Below, one piece after another: positions 1-9,897 of a stretch of DNA of 64,000 nucleotides (its first letter is position 1; each line of letters starts with the position of its first letter). The DNA lies in assembly GCA_016717005.1 (NCBI GenBank), contig JADJUF010000001.1, forward strand, positions 620,001 through 684,000, in the 5' to 3' direction. Made by a program: the position numbers and the translations under genes. The notes beneath the pieces are model-generated. The model saw only the letters and a list, made by a program, of their open reading frames with translations. It did not search any database and was not told where the DNA came from. Origin of the DNA: Myxococcales bacterium (lineage in GTDB: Bacteria > Myxococcota_A > Polyangia > Haliangiales > Haliangiaceae).

Positions 1-273
1 CAGGGCCTCGAGCTCGGCGCGCTTCTCCTCGAGCTCGCGGGTGCGCCGCTCGATCTGCTGCTCCATCCGCGCCGCGACCTCGAACAGCTCGGCCTGGGAC
101 GGCTCGAGCGCGCGCCGCTCGGTGCGGGCGATCAGGACCTCGACCGTGCGGCGGGCGGCGCGCAGCTCGGCCTCGAGCATCGCCACGTCGGGCTCGGCCA
201 GCTCGGCCGGCTCGGCCGGCGGCGACGCCGGCGGATCGCCGGTGCTGGCGCGACGGCGGCCCGGGCGCTTCAC
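1..273 (-). CDS. N-terminal part of coiled-coil protein, probably a FIST-linked sensor kinase (runs off the window)
   Basis: A GTG start at 273 shares four bases (GTGA) with the stop of the FIST gene, so the two are translationally coupled. Ninety-one codons are visible. After a Pro/Ala/Glu-rich stretch they form an Arg/Glu-rich heptad helix with repeated RTxELEE and LEAEL patterns. This is the kind of coiled coil that precedes a histidine kinase or PAS domain. FIST proteins are commonly encoded next to such kinases, so a sensor kinase is inferred; no catalytic domain is in the window. The rest lies left of position 1. Confidence 0.6.
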   Translation of the reverse strand, partial: MKRPGRRRASTGDPPASPPAEPAELAEPDVAMLEAELRAARRTVEVLIARTERRALEPSQAELFEVAARMEQQIERRTRELEEKRAELEAL

Positions 274-1424
274 GGCGCCGCCTCGGCGCCGATCGCCAGC
301 GCCACCAGCGTGTGGTTGACCAGGAGCGGCCCGAACTGCTCGCCGAAGCTGTCGAAGCCGAACACCGGCGCGTCGGCGTAGACCCGATCGAGCGCGTCGC
401 GGGTGCGCTTGCGCTCGGCCTCGAGGTTGCGCGCGGTGCAGGAGAACGCGAGCACCAGCTCGAGCGGCCCGACCTGGGCGTGCGCATCGGCGAGCGCGGC
501 CGCGGTGCGGGCCACGAGATCGCTCGGCCGCATGATCCGGAGCACCGCGCCGAGATCGACCGCGGCGGCCATGACCAGCTCGTCGCCGTCGATGTCGCGG
601 ATCGAGCGGACGTAGGGCCGACCGTCGACGTACATCGCGAACGGGAACTCGGCGGCCAGCGCGGCCGTGAGCGGGCCGTCGGCGCCCTGCCCGCGCACGA
701 GCTGGAGGTAGCGCGGGGCCGCGGGGAACCCGTCGAGCTCGGACACCCGCCGCCGGCTGGGGTCGGCGCCGGTGACCACGACCCGCTCCTGGGTCGGCAC
801 CATGTGCTCGCACAGGAGCGCCGCGAACGGGCGATCGGTCTCGAGCATGATCACCACGCCCGCGTCCTGCAGGCTGAGCCCGTCGGCGAACACCGCCGCG
901 TGCGGCGCGCCGGCGCGATCGTCGGACGACACGCCCCCGACCATGCCGATGCGCGGCGCCGCCGCGCCGCTGCCCAGGCAGAAGCCCTCGGCCGCGGTCG
1001 AGTGGCCGTCGACCAGCGCGATCGCGACGTGGCGCTGGCTGGTCAGCTGGTCGACCGTCATGCCGAGGTCGGCCGCGGCCGCCACCACCGCCGCGCGCCC
1101 GGCGCCGAGCGGGCCGCCGGCCAGCCGCGCGGCGACGCCGACGCCGATCCGGAACGCCGGCGGGCCGAACACCAGCCCGATCGCGGTGCCCGCGACCGAG
1201 GCGCCCGCGACCTCGCGCACCGACGTGCAGCCGACCACCCGGGCCGGGGCCAGGGCCCGCGCCAGCGCCGCCGCGACCGCCACCGGATCGAGGCGGCTGG
1301 TCACGAACACCAGCACCACCTCGCCGGCGACCGGCGCCAGCCGGGCGCGCAGCTCGGCGGCGACCTGCGCCGCCGACTCGGCCGGCACGACGGCGCGGCG
1401 GATCGTAGGCGCGACGCTGGCCAC
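270..1424 (-). CDS. FIST domain sensory protein
   Basis: A 384-residue protein with the two-part FIST_N/FIST_C layout. The N-terminal half has VVLVFVTSRLDP, a conserved CTSxREVAG turn and a GLVFGPP stretch. The middle has the family features GMVGGVSSDD and the FADG segment. The C-terminal half carries RYLQLVRG, PFAMYVDGRPYVRSI and FSCTARN. FIST domains are predicted small-ligand (amino-acid-like) sensors and act in the cytoplasm. The start is GTG at 1424; no strong Shine-Dalgarno is visible. The stop overlaps the GTG of the next gene, suggesting one operon in which FIST feeds a kinase. The specific ligand cannot be read from sequence. Confidence 0.85.
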   Translation of the reverse strand: MASVAPTIRRAVVPAESAAQVAAELRARLAPVAGEVVLVFVTSRLDPVAVAAALARALAPARVVGCTSVREVAGASVAGTAIGLVFGPPAFRIGVGVAARLAGGPLGAGRAAVVAAAADLGMTVDQLTSQRHVAIALVDGHSTAAEGFCLGSGAAAPRIGMVGGVSSDDRAGAPHAAVFADGLSLQDAGVVIMLETDRPFAALLCEHMVPTQERVVVTGADPSRRRVSELDGFPAAPRYLQLVRGQGADGPLTAALAAEFPFAMYVDGRPYVRSIRDIDGDELVMAAAVDLGAVLRIMRPSDLVARTAAALADAHAQVGPLELVLAFSCTARNLEAERKRTRDALDRVYADAPVFGFDSFGEQFGPLLVNHTLVALAIGAEAAP

Positions 1425-1528
1425 GAGGTCATCACACCACAGCCGGTCGGCGCTGTCTCGCGGCGATTCGTCCGGGGTGCGCGGCCGAAAAGTTGCCCGC
1501 GGACGCTTCCCGTCGCTTCCATAAGGGC

Positions 1529-2476
<948 letters not shown>

Positions 2477-2484
2477 GGTCGCCC

Positions 2485-2790
<306 letters not shown>

Positions 2791-2796
2791 CGGGCC

Positions 2797-3005
2797 GCGG
2801 GCACCGCCGCGCGGGCACCGCCGCGGGGCACCGCGGCCGCGGCCATCGCCGTCACGGCGCGGGCCCAGCGCGGGCCCAGCGGCGCGGGCCCAGCGGCGCG
2901 GGCCCAGCGCGGGCCCAGCGCGGTCACAGCGGCGCGGTCACAGCGGCGCGGTCACAGCGGCGCGGTCACAGCGGCGCGGTCACAGCGGCGCGGTCACAGC
3001 GGCGC
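2797..3005. repeat. diverging 14-bp (and 11-bp) tandem repeats
   Basis: Three related short arrays run into each other. At 2797-2824 there are two copies of GCGGGCACCGCCGC, then a degraded third. At 2861-2921 the unit is GGGCCCAGCGGCGC (two copies) mixed with an 11-bp form GGGCCCAGCGC (three copies). At 2922-3005 there are six perfect copies of GGTCACAGCGGCGC. The last unit covers the stop codon of the minus-strand gene at 2994. The 14-bp units of the last two arrays differ only at positions 3 and 5, so one probably gave rise to the other by slippage and drift. Confidence 0.9.
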
Positions 3006-3260
3006 GGTCAGCACGAGCTGCGCCGCGTGATCGCGGATCATCTTCACGACCAGATCGTTGACGGTGTCGCCGCGCTCGATCCCCTCGAGGTAGTGGCCGG
3101 CCAGGTCGAGGTACTCGCGGTAGCGGCCCGCGAACGCCGCCGCGTCGAGCTTCTGGATCAGGTGGCCCTGGTGCTTCACGAACGCGCCGACCGCGACGTC
3201 GCCGACGGCGGCGTGGAAGCGGTCGAGGTAGTCGGCGTAGTCGCGATCCGGGTCGATCAT
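2994..3260 (-). CDS. small hypothetical protein (88 aa)
   Basis: Not recognised. The protein is largely helical with clear amphipathic periodicity (DRDYADYLDRFHAAVGD, then a long helix around residues 45-75 containing YLDLAGHYLEGIERGDTVND). It has no Cys, no signal peptide and no membrane segment. The start is ATG 3260. The stop codon lies inside the terminal copy of the 14-bp tandem repeat, so the C-terminus (VLTAPL) may have been set by that array. The acidic, tyrosine-rich composition looks protein-like and differs from the Arg/Gly-rich shadow frames around it. Confidence 0.6.
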   Translation of the reverse strand: MIDPDRDYADYLDRFHAAVGDVAVGAFVKHQGHLIQKLDAAAFAGRYREYLDLAGHYLEGIERGDTVNDLVVKMIRDHAAQLVLTAPL

Positions 3261-3315
3261 GGCGGGGCGGAGCTTACTCGATCGGACCGGCGCCGCGGGC
3301 GGGGGCCGGTCGCTG

Positions 3316-4776
3316 TCAGAACGTGCGGGCGAGCCCGACGGTGACGACGTGGTTCTTGTCGACCCGTTCGGCCGCGTTCGAGCCGGTGCCGCGGTTCGAG
3401 GGCCCGGTCCAGGCGGTCTTGGCGTAGCCGAACCGGTAGGCCGCCTCGAGGTTCCACGCCGGCTTCCACGCGTAGGCGCCGGTCAGCCCCGCCATCAGGC
3501 CCATGGCGCCGTCGAGGGCGCCGTCCTCGTTGCCCTGGGTCTGGCTGCGGGTGCCCGGGTACACCAGGTCGAGGGCGGCGGCGACGCCGATCGTCGGGGT
3601 CAGCCGGGGCATGGTCACGCTGGCGCCGATCGCCGGGCCGCGGAACGTCTCCGACGGGATGTTGGCGGCGTTCATCAGGTTCGACATCGACAGGATGCCG
3701 ACGTGGTACCCGACCCGGCCCCAGACGACGGTGCCCCGGCGATCGCGCAGGTCGTAGCCGCCGATGACCCGCAGGTCGACGTCGTGGGTCTTGAAGCCGA
3801 TGTCCTCGCTGCCGTAGCGGATGCCGGGCGTCGCGACGCACCCGAGGTACTCGACGCCGCCGCCGAGGAAGTAGTCGCGCTTGTACGCGTACGCGACCTC
3901 GACGCCGAGGTTGACGCTGATCGCCGTCGAGCCGAGCTGGTACCGCGCCAGCGGATTGGCGGCGGGGCCGTCCGACGTGAAGGTGCCGCCGAGGCTGGCG
4001 AAGCCCAGCCGCGCCTTGGTGAAGATCTGGCGCGCCACCCGCGGCGGCCGCGCGTCGGCGTCGGCGACGTCGTCGGCCCGCACGAACCCGGCGTCGTCGT
4101 CGAACTCGACCCGGACCCAGTCGGCGTCGCGCTCGAGCACGATCAGCCGGGCGCCGCGCCGCAGCGTCCGGCTCGACTTGGCCTTGCGCGACGCGCGCGG
4201 GTAGAGCTTGGTCCGGGGCGCCGTCACCACCACCATCGCGACCGCGTCGACGTCGTCGTCGCCCCGATCGCGCTCGTCGCAGTCGTCGCAGTCCTCGTCG
4301 TCGCCGCCGCCCTTGTCATCGTCGCGCCCGCGCGCCGTGCCGCCGCCGCGATCGCCCTGGTCATCGCCGGCGTCGCCGTCGTCGGGATCGGTCGCGTCGG
4401 CCCCGACCCGATCCTCGGGCGCGCCGTCGCCCCAGCCGCGCCGGGTCGAGCGGCCATCGACGAACGGGCGCCGCCGGGTGTTGCGGGGCACGTCGTCGTC
4501 ATCGAGCGAGGTGACGTTGGACCGGGTGATCCAGCCGGTCCGGCCGTTGACCCGGACCTTGAGCCAGCGGCCCTCGGTCTTGAGGACCTTGAGCGTCGTG
4601 CCCTCCGCCACCTTGGTCACGACCCCCGACTGTTCCCCGGTGTTGCGGTAGACCTTGACCCGGTCGGTCGTGCGGACGCGCTCGGCGTGGGCCACCGAGC
4701 CCCCCAGCAGGGCGGCAGCGGCGACCAGGACGACGGCGGCGCCCCGGGACAGGCGGGCGAGATCGACACGCGGCAT
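3316..4776 (-). CDS. envelope protein: two SH3-type domains, acidic linker and C-terminal beta-barrel
   Basis: A 486-residue protein. Residues 1-31 are a signal peptide ending AHA. The first bacterial SH3 domain (about 33-90) has VYRNTGEQSGVV...GRWLKVRVNGRTGWI. Next comes a strongly acidic, low-complexity linker rich in Asp and Gly (about 93-178) with one CDDC pair. A second SH3-like unit (about 182-240) has KLYPRASRKAKS...DADWVRVEFDDDAGFV. The last 230 residues alternate aromatic and small residues in strand-like blocks and end in Phe (ARTF), the usual outer-membrane-barrel signature. SH3 domains of this type bind peptidoglycan, so it may tie the outer membrane to the wall. The exact role is unknown. 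Confidence 0.75.
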   Translation of the reverse strand: MPRVDLARLSRGAAVVLVAAAALLGGSVAHAERVRTTDRVKVYRNTGEQSGVVTKVAEGTTLKVLKTEGRWLKVRVNGRTGWITRSNVTSLDDDDVPRNTRRRPFVDGRSTRRGWGDGAPEDRVGADATDPDDGDAGDDQGDRGGGTARGRDDDKGGGDDEDCDDCDERDRGDDDVDAVAMVVVTAPRTKLYPRASRKAKSSRTLRRGARLIVLERDADWVRVEFDDDAGFVRADDVADADARPPRVARQIFTKARLGFASLGGTFTSDGPAANPLARYQLGSTAISVNLGVEVAYAYKRDYFLGGGVEYLGCVATPGIRYGSEDIGFKTHDVDLRVIGGYDLRDRRGTVVWGRVGYHVGILSMSNLMNAANIPSETFRGPAIGASVTMPRLTPTIGVAAALDLVYPGTRSQTQGNEDGALDGAMGLMAGLTGAYAWKPAWNLEAAYRFGYAKTAWTGPSNRGTGSNAAERVDKNHVVTVGLARTF

Positions 4777-4991
4777 GCCGCTATTCTCCTACAACCTTCG
4801 TGCCGAGGCAGGTGGCAACCTCGATCGAAGGCGTAACTGACCAGAATCACGAAAGCGCGCCGCGAGATCCGCGCCCCGCCTGGGGGGCGGTCCCCCAGGG
4901 CTGGCGGCGCCAGCGAAGTCCGGGGAGGGGAGGATCGACGGGCGACGTCCGTACTAGGAACGCGATATCATCGGCGCAGGAGCCCGCCCGC

Positions 4992-5942
4992 ATGTCCCAG
5001 AGCAAAGTGAATCAGAAGAGCTACGCCGTCGGCAGGTTCGGGCTACAGCTCGAAGAGGACGGCGGTTCGCCCATCGATGTGTCGTCGTACCTGAAGAACG
5101 TGGAAGGCGGCCTGCCCAAGATCGAGTCCACCAAGGAGCAGGTGGGCTCATTCAACCAGCCCCGCAACCACCTGGCGACCCGCACCGTCGAGCCGATCAC
5201 GTTCGAGGTCGGCCTGTGCCAGGCCAACCCGCTGCTGAAGTTCGTCCAGAACGTCATCAACAACCGGGTGCACAAGCGCCTCAGCGGCCACATCTTCCAC
5301 GCCGACGCCAACTCGAAGTCGCGCTTCGAGCAGGAGTTCGCGCGGGCGCTCGTCACCGAGATCGCGTTCCCGGCCCTCGACGCGGCGGGCAAGGACCTGG
5401 CGCTCCTCAAGGTCAAGGTCCAGCCGGAGACGGCCTCGTTCAACGTCGGCTCGGGCCAGGCCATCCCGATGGGCGTCGAGCGCGCGCAGAAGGTCTGGCA
5501 GAACAACTCGTTCCGGCTCGAGCTCGAGTCCAACGGGACCAAGTTCGACTGCACGCACGCCACCAAGATCGAGGCGCTCACGGTCACGATCGGGGCCAAG
5601 GCGGTCCAGCGCGGGCGCTTCCTGCTGCCGGAGTACATGCCGACGCAGGTCAAGATGCCGAAGCTGTCGATCCACGTGCCGCTGCACCACGCGGGCAGCC
5701 TGATCGACTGGTTCCGCAACGTCGCGAACTCCGAGGCGAGCAAGACCGACGGCGCCGGCGGCTACGAGGCCACCGGCTCGCTGACCTACCTCGACACGAC
5801 CACGAGCAAGGATCTCTACCACATCACCTTCGAGGGCCTCGCGCCCGAGCAGATGACGATCGTGAAGTCCGAGGGCGGCAGCGCCACGCTCAAGACCTGC
5901 AAGTTCGACTTCTACCTGACCAACATGCTGCTGAACGTGTGA
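4992..5942 (+). CDS. orphan phage tail-tube (gp19-like) protein, tentative
   Basis: A 316-residue protein; the start is ATG 4992 with AGGAG nine bases upstream. The N-terminal half (YAVGRFGLQLEEDGG, then a glycine-rich loop and TRTVEPITFEVGL) resembles the opening strands of T4 gp19/contractile-injection tube proteins. The C-terminal third (SLIDWFRNVANSEAS, TGSLTYLDTTTSKDLYHITFEGLAPEQM, then CKFDFYLTNMLLN) matches the family pattern of a helix, a hairpin with a Leu-Asp turn, a strand and a closing strand. The usual gp19 domain is about 150 residues, so this would be an extended or doubled form. No sheath, baseplate, spike or ATPase gene is near. The assignment is by pattern only. Confidence 0.45.
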   Translation: MSQSKVNQKSYAVGRFGLQLEEDGGSPIDVSSYLKNVEGGLPKIESTKEQVGSFNQPRNHLATRTVEPITFEVGLCQANPLLKFVQNVINNRVHKRLSGHIFHADANSKSRFEQEFARALVTEIAFPALDAAGKDLALLKVKVQPETASFNVGSGQAIPMGVERAQKVWQNNSFRLELESNGTKFDCTHATKIEALTVTIGAKAVQRGRFLLPEYMPTQVKMPKLSIHVPLHHAGSLIDWFRNVANSEASKTDGAGGYEATGSLTYLDTTTSKDLYHITFEGLAPEQMTIVKSEGGSATLKTCKFDFYLTNMLLNV

Positions 5943-5954
5943 GCCGCTGGAGGT

Positions 5955-5974
5955 GCGGCGACGATCGTCGCCGC
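5955..5974. other. 20-bp perfect palindrome after the tube-like gene
   Basis: GCGGCGACGATCGTCGCCGC is self-complementary over all 20 bases and begins 12 bp after the stop at 5942. It would form a strong hairpin in the transcript, but no T-run follows, so it is at best an atypical terminator or an mRNA 3'-end stabiliser. The rest of the 164-bp gap to crcB shows nothing else I can name. Confidence 0.5.
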
Positions 5975-6106
5975 GCCAGCACCAGCCGTTGGGGGAGCCG
6001 ATGGGGGGACAGGTGGTGGCACGCCGCGGGCGGCGCCCGCGCTGGGCCCGGTCGGGCGCCCGAGGGCGAGCCCACCGTCGTCGGCTCGACCGCCGTGCAC
6101 GGCGGG

Positions 6107-6490
6107 TCAGCGACGCCACATGCCGCCGAGCGCGAGCCCGGCGGCGCAGGCCGCGACGCCGCAGACCACGGTGACGGTGACGTAGGCGGTGACGGCGAAC
6201 CACGCGCGGCGATCGATCAGCTCGACGGTCTCGAGCGCCAGGCTCGAGAACGTCGTGAACCCGCCCAGGAAGCCGGTGGCGAGGACGACGCGCTCGCGCC
6301 CGCCGTCGGGCCGTGACGCGCACACCGCGACGACGAGCCCGATCAGCGCGGCGCCGACGAGGTTGACGACCAAGGTCCCCCACGGCCACCGGCCCGACAC
6401 CGGGGCCAGCGCCGACGCCACCGCGTAGCGACCGAGCGAGCCGAGCCCGCCGGCCACCGCCACGCCGACCGCGAGCCCGGGGCTGATCAT
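6107..6490 (-). CDS. crcB: fluoride ion channel CrcB/FluC
   Basis: A 127-residue, four-helix membrane protein, the normal length for FluC. Diagnostic motifs are GGLGSLGRYAV at the N-terminus, the central WPWGTLVVNLVGA (with the pore Asn), and LATGFLGGFTTFSSLALET, containing the GxxGGxTTFSSF-like polar track. The channel is a dual-topology dimer that lets fluoride leave the cytoplasm. The ATG at 6490 overlaps the stop of the CPBP gene (ATGA), so it is the last gene of a three-gene operon. No fluoride riboswitch is visible ahead of this operon. Confidence 0.93.
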   Translation of the reverse strand: MISPGLAVGVAVAGGLGSLGRYAVASALAPVSGRWPWGTLVVNLVGAALIGLVVAVCASRPDGGRERVVLATGFLGGFTTFSSLALETVELIDRRAWFAVTAYVTVTVVCGVAACAAGLALGGMWRR

Positions 6491-7158
6491 GACGCCGCGA
6501 CCCACAGATCGTAGAGCACGTGGGCGTAGACCGCGTGGGCCAGCGACCGCCACCAGAACACCGCGGTGAAGCCGAGCCCCGCGACCGCGCGGAACACGAA
6601 CGCCCGCGCCGCCCACGGCTCACCGCCGAGGTGATGGGCGGCCGCGAACACGAGCGCCGAGATCACCGCGGCGGCCGCGAGCGCGACCTGGGGGCGCAGG
6701 CCGGCCCGGCGCGCGAGCGCGGCGCAGCCCGCCACGCCGATCAACCGGAACACCAGCTCCTCGTGGACGCCGGCGCCGATCGCGCCGATCACGGTGTCGG
6801 CGCCGAGCCCAGGCAGGTGGGCGACGACGAACCACACCACCGTCGCCAGGGTGCAGGCGTAGATCGCCGCCTCGACCACCACCGGCGCGATCACCGCCAC
6901 GCGCACGACGTCGGCGCGCCGGTGCCGGCGCAGCCACCAGAGGTAGCCGAGCGCGAGCGCCGCGTAGGCGAGCAGGTAGCGGCCGCGATCGTGCCCGCAC
7001 GCCCACCACAGCCCACGGCTGGCGCCGTCGACCGCGTTCACGCGCAGGGTCATCGCGACCCCGATCCCATAGGCCAGCACCAGCGGGAACACCAGCGCCA
7101 GGCTGGTGCTCAGCTCGCCGTGGCCGGCCCAGCCCACGCGCGCGCGGCGCCGCGTCAT
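6487..7158 (-). CDS. CPBP (CAAX/Abi) family intramembrane protease
   Basis: A 223-residue, multi-helix membrane protein. The family motifs are in order: the paired glutamates in GVHEELVFRLIGV (motif 1), FAAAHHLGG (motif 2 His), and HAVYAHVLYDLWV (motif 4 His and Asp). Members are intramembrane glutamate proteases that cut prenylated or regulatory membrane proteins. Bacterial copies also act in bacteriocin immunity and protein maturation. The start is ATG 7158, overlapping the upstream M16 stop by ATGA, and its own stop overlaps the crcB start. Coupling to an M16 peptidase suggests a shared proteolytic role, but no substrate gene is visible in the operon. Confidence 0.85.
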   Translation of the reverse strand: MTRRRARVGWAGHGELSTSLALVFPLVLAYGIGVAMTLRVNAVDGASRGLWWACGHDRGRYLLAYAALALGYLWWLRRHRRADVVRVAVIAPVVVEAAIYACTLATVVWFVVAHLPGLGADTVIGAIGAGVHEELVFRLIGVAGCAALARRAGLRPQVALAAAAVISALVFAAAHHLGGEPWAARAFVFRAVAGLGFTAVFWWRSLAHAVYAHVLYDLWVAAS

Positions 7159-9356
7159 CGGCGCCGACCTCCTCGCCCGCGCCGCGTCGGCGCCTGGCGC
7201 CGCGTGCGCACCGCCGGGGCGTCGTCGGGCGGACGCACCGTGACGACCACCGCGCGCGCGGGCACGACGACCCGCGCGATCACGCGCGCGACCGCCGCGG
7301 CGTCGACCGCGGCCAGCGCGGCGGCGCGCGGCGGCGCGCCGGTGAGCTCGGCGAGCGCCAGCTCGTCGGCGTCGCGGGCCGAGCTCGGGAGCCGGCGGGC
7401 CGCGACCACGGCCCGGGCCGCGGCCACCGCGGCGTCGCTCGGCGGCCGCGACGCCAAGGCCGCGAGCGCCGCGCGGACCTCGGCCACCAGCGCCGCGCGA
7501 TCGGGTGGGTGCGCGAACACGATCGCGAGGTAGCCCGCGTCGAGCGTGTCGGCCACGGCGACCCGGGCGGTCCCGCCCGCCGACGGCAGCGCGAGCGGCC
7601 CCCCGCCCGTCGCCAGCAGCGCCGCCAGCACGTCGAGCGCGGCGCGATCGGGATCGCCCGCGGCCAGCGCATCGAAGCCGACCAGCACGGCGCTGTCGTC
7701 GGCGCGGCCGTCGATGAACAGCTCGGCGCCGCCGGGCCTCGGCGCGCGGCCGGGCGCGCGCGGCGTCGGCGCGACGCCACCGTCGCCGCCACCGTCGCCG
7801 GCCACGGCCGCGACCAGCTCGTCCAGCTCGAGCGGGCCGACCGCGGCGATCGCCGTCGGCGCGTGGGCCCGCCGCTGGCCCCACCACGCGGCGACCTCGT
7901 CGGCCGCGGCCGGCCGCGGCGCGGCGGCGCTGACGTCGTGGACCAGCGCGTGGTCGCCGTAGGTCGCGCGCGCGAACGCGGTGAGGGCGCGCCGGATCGG
8001 GCTGTCGGCGACGGCGGCCGCCAGCGCCGCCAGGCGCGCCCGATCGCGCTCGTGGCCAGCGGCGCCGAGGTCGGGCGCGCGGACGCAGGCCGCGATCGCG
8101 GCCACGCCCTCGCGCCAGGCCTCCCGGGCGAAGGTCGCGCGGACGCCGATCCGATCGCGCTCGACGACCACCTCGGCGCGACCGCCGGTGCCGTCGATCG
8201 CGTGGGCCTCGAAGCAGCGGGCGACCGCGGCGGCCGCCAGCGCGCCGAGCCGGTCGCCGTCACCGTCGATGGCCCACAGCCAGCGGAACGCGATCGCGGG
8301 CGCGTCGCGGCGCGCGACCACCAGCCGGGTCGCGCCGATCGATCGCCGCGTGGGCGCGCTCGGCGCCGGACGCGCCTGCCGCCGGGGCGCCGCGTGGCCG
8401 GCGCCGCGCACCTGCCGCTCGAGCGCGCGGGCCGCGGCGAGCACCTCGTCGAGCGGCGTGGCCGCCACGGCGGCGCGGTAGCGGTGGGGCCACCCGGCGT
8501 CGCCGACGACGTGGTGCGCCGCGGCGATCGCGCCGACCCAGCCGTCGGCGCCGGCGATCGGCAGCCGCGCCGCCGCCAGCCGCGCCGCGAGCCAGGCGTC
8601 GCGGTCGTCGGGCGCGGGCCAGCGCAGCAGCGCGCGAGCGTCGACCAGGAAGCAGCCCGACGCCAGGGTCGCGCCGACCGCGGCGGCGGCGATGGCCGCG
8701 GCCGGGGTCGCCGGATCGGTCGGCGCCGGCCCCGGCAGCACCAGCCGCGCGCGCCCGCGGACCGCGCGGCGGGTCGTCGAGCGGACCCGGGCCCGGCCAG
8801 CCCAGGGCCCGAGCCACGCCGCCACCTCCTCGGGCTGGAACCGGCCGTGGACCACGACGGTCGCGCGCTGCGCCCGCCAGGCCCGGCGCCAGTGGCGCTC
8901 GACCTCGGTCGCGGTCACCTCGCGGGTCCGGCCGGCCCCGGCCTCGGCCGCGACCGCGCGCCGTTCGTGGGCGAGCACCACCGGCTCGGCCCGCGTGGCG
9001 GTGATGGTCCGCCAGATCGGCCCCAGCGCGCCGGCGAGGTCCTGGGCCACCGCCCGGACGATCGTCGCGTCGGGCGTGACCCGGCCGTCGACGACCGCGG
9101 CGCCGGCCTGGGCGATCGCCACGTGCTCGGCGAGGTGCGCGACCGCGTCCTCGGCGCCGCCCTGCCCGCCCCCGACCCAGGCCTCGGCGACCACGCCCCG
9201 CGCGCCCGGCTCGACGTGGGTGATCACGGTCAGGCCGCCGCGGGTGACGGTGGAGATCGCTGGCTCGCGGGGCTGCATGACACAGGCCGCGATCGCCGTC
9301 ACCACGACGATCGCGCCGGTCCGGCGACTGTAGGCACGAGGCGACCAGCGGGGCAC
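7155..9356 (-). CDS. M16 (insulinase/pitrilysin-type) peptidase lipoprotein
   Basis: A 733-residue protein. A signal with lipobox AIAAC (Cys about residue 26) places it in the envelope. The inverted zinc motif HLAEH is present near residue 83, and a later EAGAG segment could supply the third zinc ligand. Two roughly equal halves follow, each with the M16 pattern; the second (from about residue 355) has no zinc motif, as is usual for the inactive partner domain. M16 enzymes clamp and cut unfolded peptides. The start is GTG 9356. A TATGCT hexamer lies nine bases upstream on the coding strand. It leads the operon with the CPBP and crcB genes. Confidence 0.82.
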   Translation of the reverse strand: MPRWSPRAYSRRTGAIVVVTAIAACVMQPREPAISTVTRGGLTVITHVEPGARGVVAEAWVGGGQGGAEDAVAHLAEHVAIAQAGAAVVDGRVTPDATIVRAVAQDLAGALGPIWRTITATRAEPVVLAHERRAVAAEAGAGRTREVTATEVERHWRRAWRAQRATVVVHGRFQPEEVAAWLGPWAGRARVRSTTRRAVRGRARLVLPGPAPTDPATPAAAIAAAAVGATLASGCFLVDARALLRWPAPDDRDAWLAARLAAARLPIAGADGWVGAIAAAHHVVGDAGWPHRYRAAVAATPLDEVLAAARALERQVRGAGHAAPRRQARPAPSAPTRRSIGATRLVVARRDAPAIAFRWLWAIDGDGDRLGALAAAAVARCFEAHAIDGTGGRAEVVVERDRIGVRATFAREAWREGVAAIAACVRAPDLGAAGHERDRARLAALAAAVADSPIRRALTAFARATYGDHALVHDVSAAAPRPAAADEVAAWWGQRRAHAPTAIAAVGPLELDELVAAVAGDGGGDGGVAPTPRAPGRAPRPGGAELFIDGRADDSAVLVGFDALAAGDPDRAALDVLAALLATGGGPLALPSAGGTARVAVADTLDAGYLAIVFAHPPDRAALVAEVRAALAALASRPPSDAAVAAARAVVAARRLPSSARDADELALAELTGAPPRAAALAAVDAAAVARVIARVVVPARAVVVTVRPPDDAPAVRTRRQAPTRRGRGGRRR

Positions 9357-9399
9357 GTTTCCGGCAGCATACTCCGGGCGGCGCGACCGCTGGCGGGGT

Positions 9400-9405
9400 T
9401 ACACT
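9400..9405 (+). promoter_or_regulatory. -10-like hexamer TACACT for the 9412 lipoprotein gene
   Basis: TACACT ends six bases before the ATG at 9412 and there is no Shine-Dalgarno, so transcription would begin at the start codon itself. No good -35 is visible. Confidence 0.45.
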
Positions 9406-9411
9406 GGCACC

Positions 9412-9897
9412 ATGGCCCGCTGGTCCATCCTCGCCTGCGCCATCCTGGCCGTCGCCTGCAGCGACGCCGACCCCGCCGACGTGGCCGGCACCTACACGAT
9501 CGCGCTGACCAACCGCGACAACGGCTGCGCCATCGCCAACTGGACCGTCGGGCCGGTCGCCGGCACGGTGACGCTGGTCGTCACCCAGAGCGGCAGCTCG
9601 GCCTCGGGCGACGTCCAGGGCCTGGCCGGGACCGCGCTCGACGTGCTGGTCGGCGGCCACGTCTTCACGGGCGCGGTCGACAGCGCCGGCGTCGATCTCA
9701 CGATCGTCGGGACCCGCGCGAACAGCCAAGGGGCGTGCGCGTACACGATCGACGCCGAGATGACGGCGGACCTCACGATCGACAACCTCGCGGGCTCGGT
9801 GATCTACCGCGCCCGCACCAACGGCGCCGCCGACTGCGGCGCGCTGACCGGATGCCAGAGCCAGCAGGACTTCGCAGGCGCACGGCCGCCGCGCTGA
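9412..9897 (+). CDS. hypothetical lipoprotein (161 aa)
   Basis: Signal peptide with lipobox LAVAC (Cys16). The mature part is Thr/Gly/Asn-rich and beta-predicted, with repeated strand segments such as GTYTIALTNRDNG and GTVTLVVTQSGSS. Four further Cys residues (NGCAIAN, GACAYT, DCGALTGC) suggest disulfides outside the cytoplasm. The family is not recognised. The start ATG 9412 follows a -10-like hexamer at leaderless spacing. The 3' end overlaps the acetyltransferase start by 46 bp. Confidence 0.8.
   Translation: MARWSILACAILAVACSDADPADVAGTYTIALTNRDNGCAIANWTVGPVAGTVTLVVTQSGSSASGDVQGLAGTALDVLVGGHVFTGAVDSAGVDLTIVGTRANSQGACAYTIDAEMTADLTIDNLAGSVIYRARTNGAADCGALTGCQSQQDFAGARPPR

Noticed and set aside
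5943..6106. Fluoride riboswitch near crcB
   Set aside because: This gap is downstream of crcB, and the region before the operon (9357-9411) is too short and lacks the conserved pseudoknot pattern.
7509..9851. Long plus-strand frame opposite the M16 protease
   Set aside because: Same shadow composition. Only its last 199 codons (from 9852) show a real protein, the acetyltransferase.
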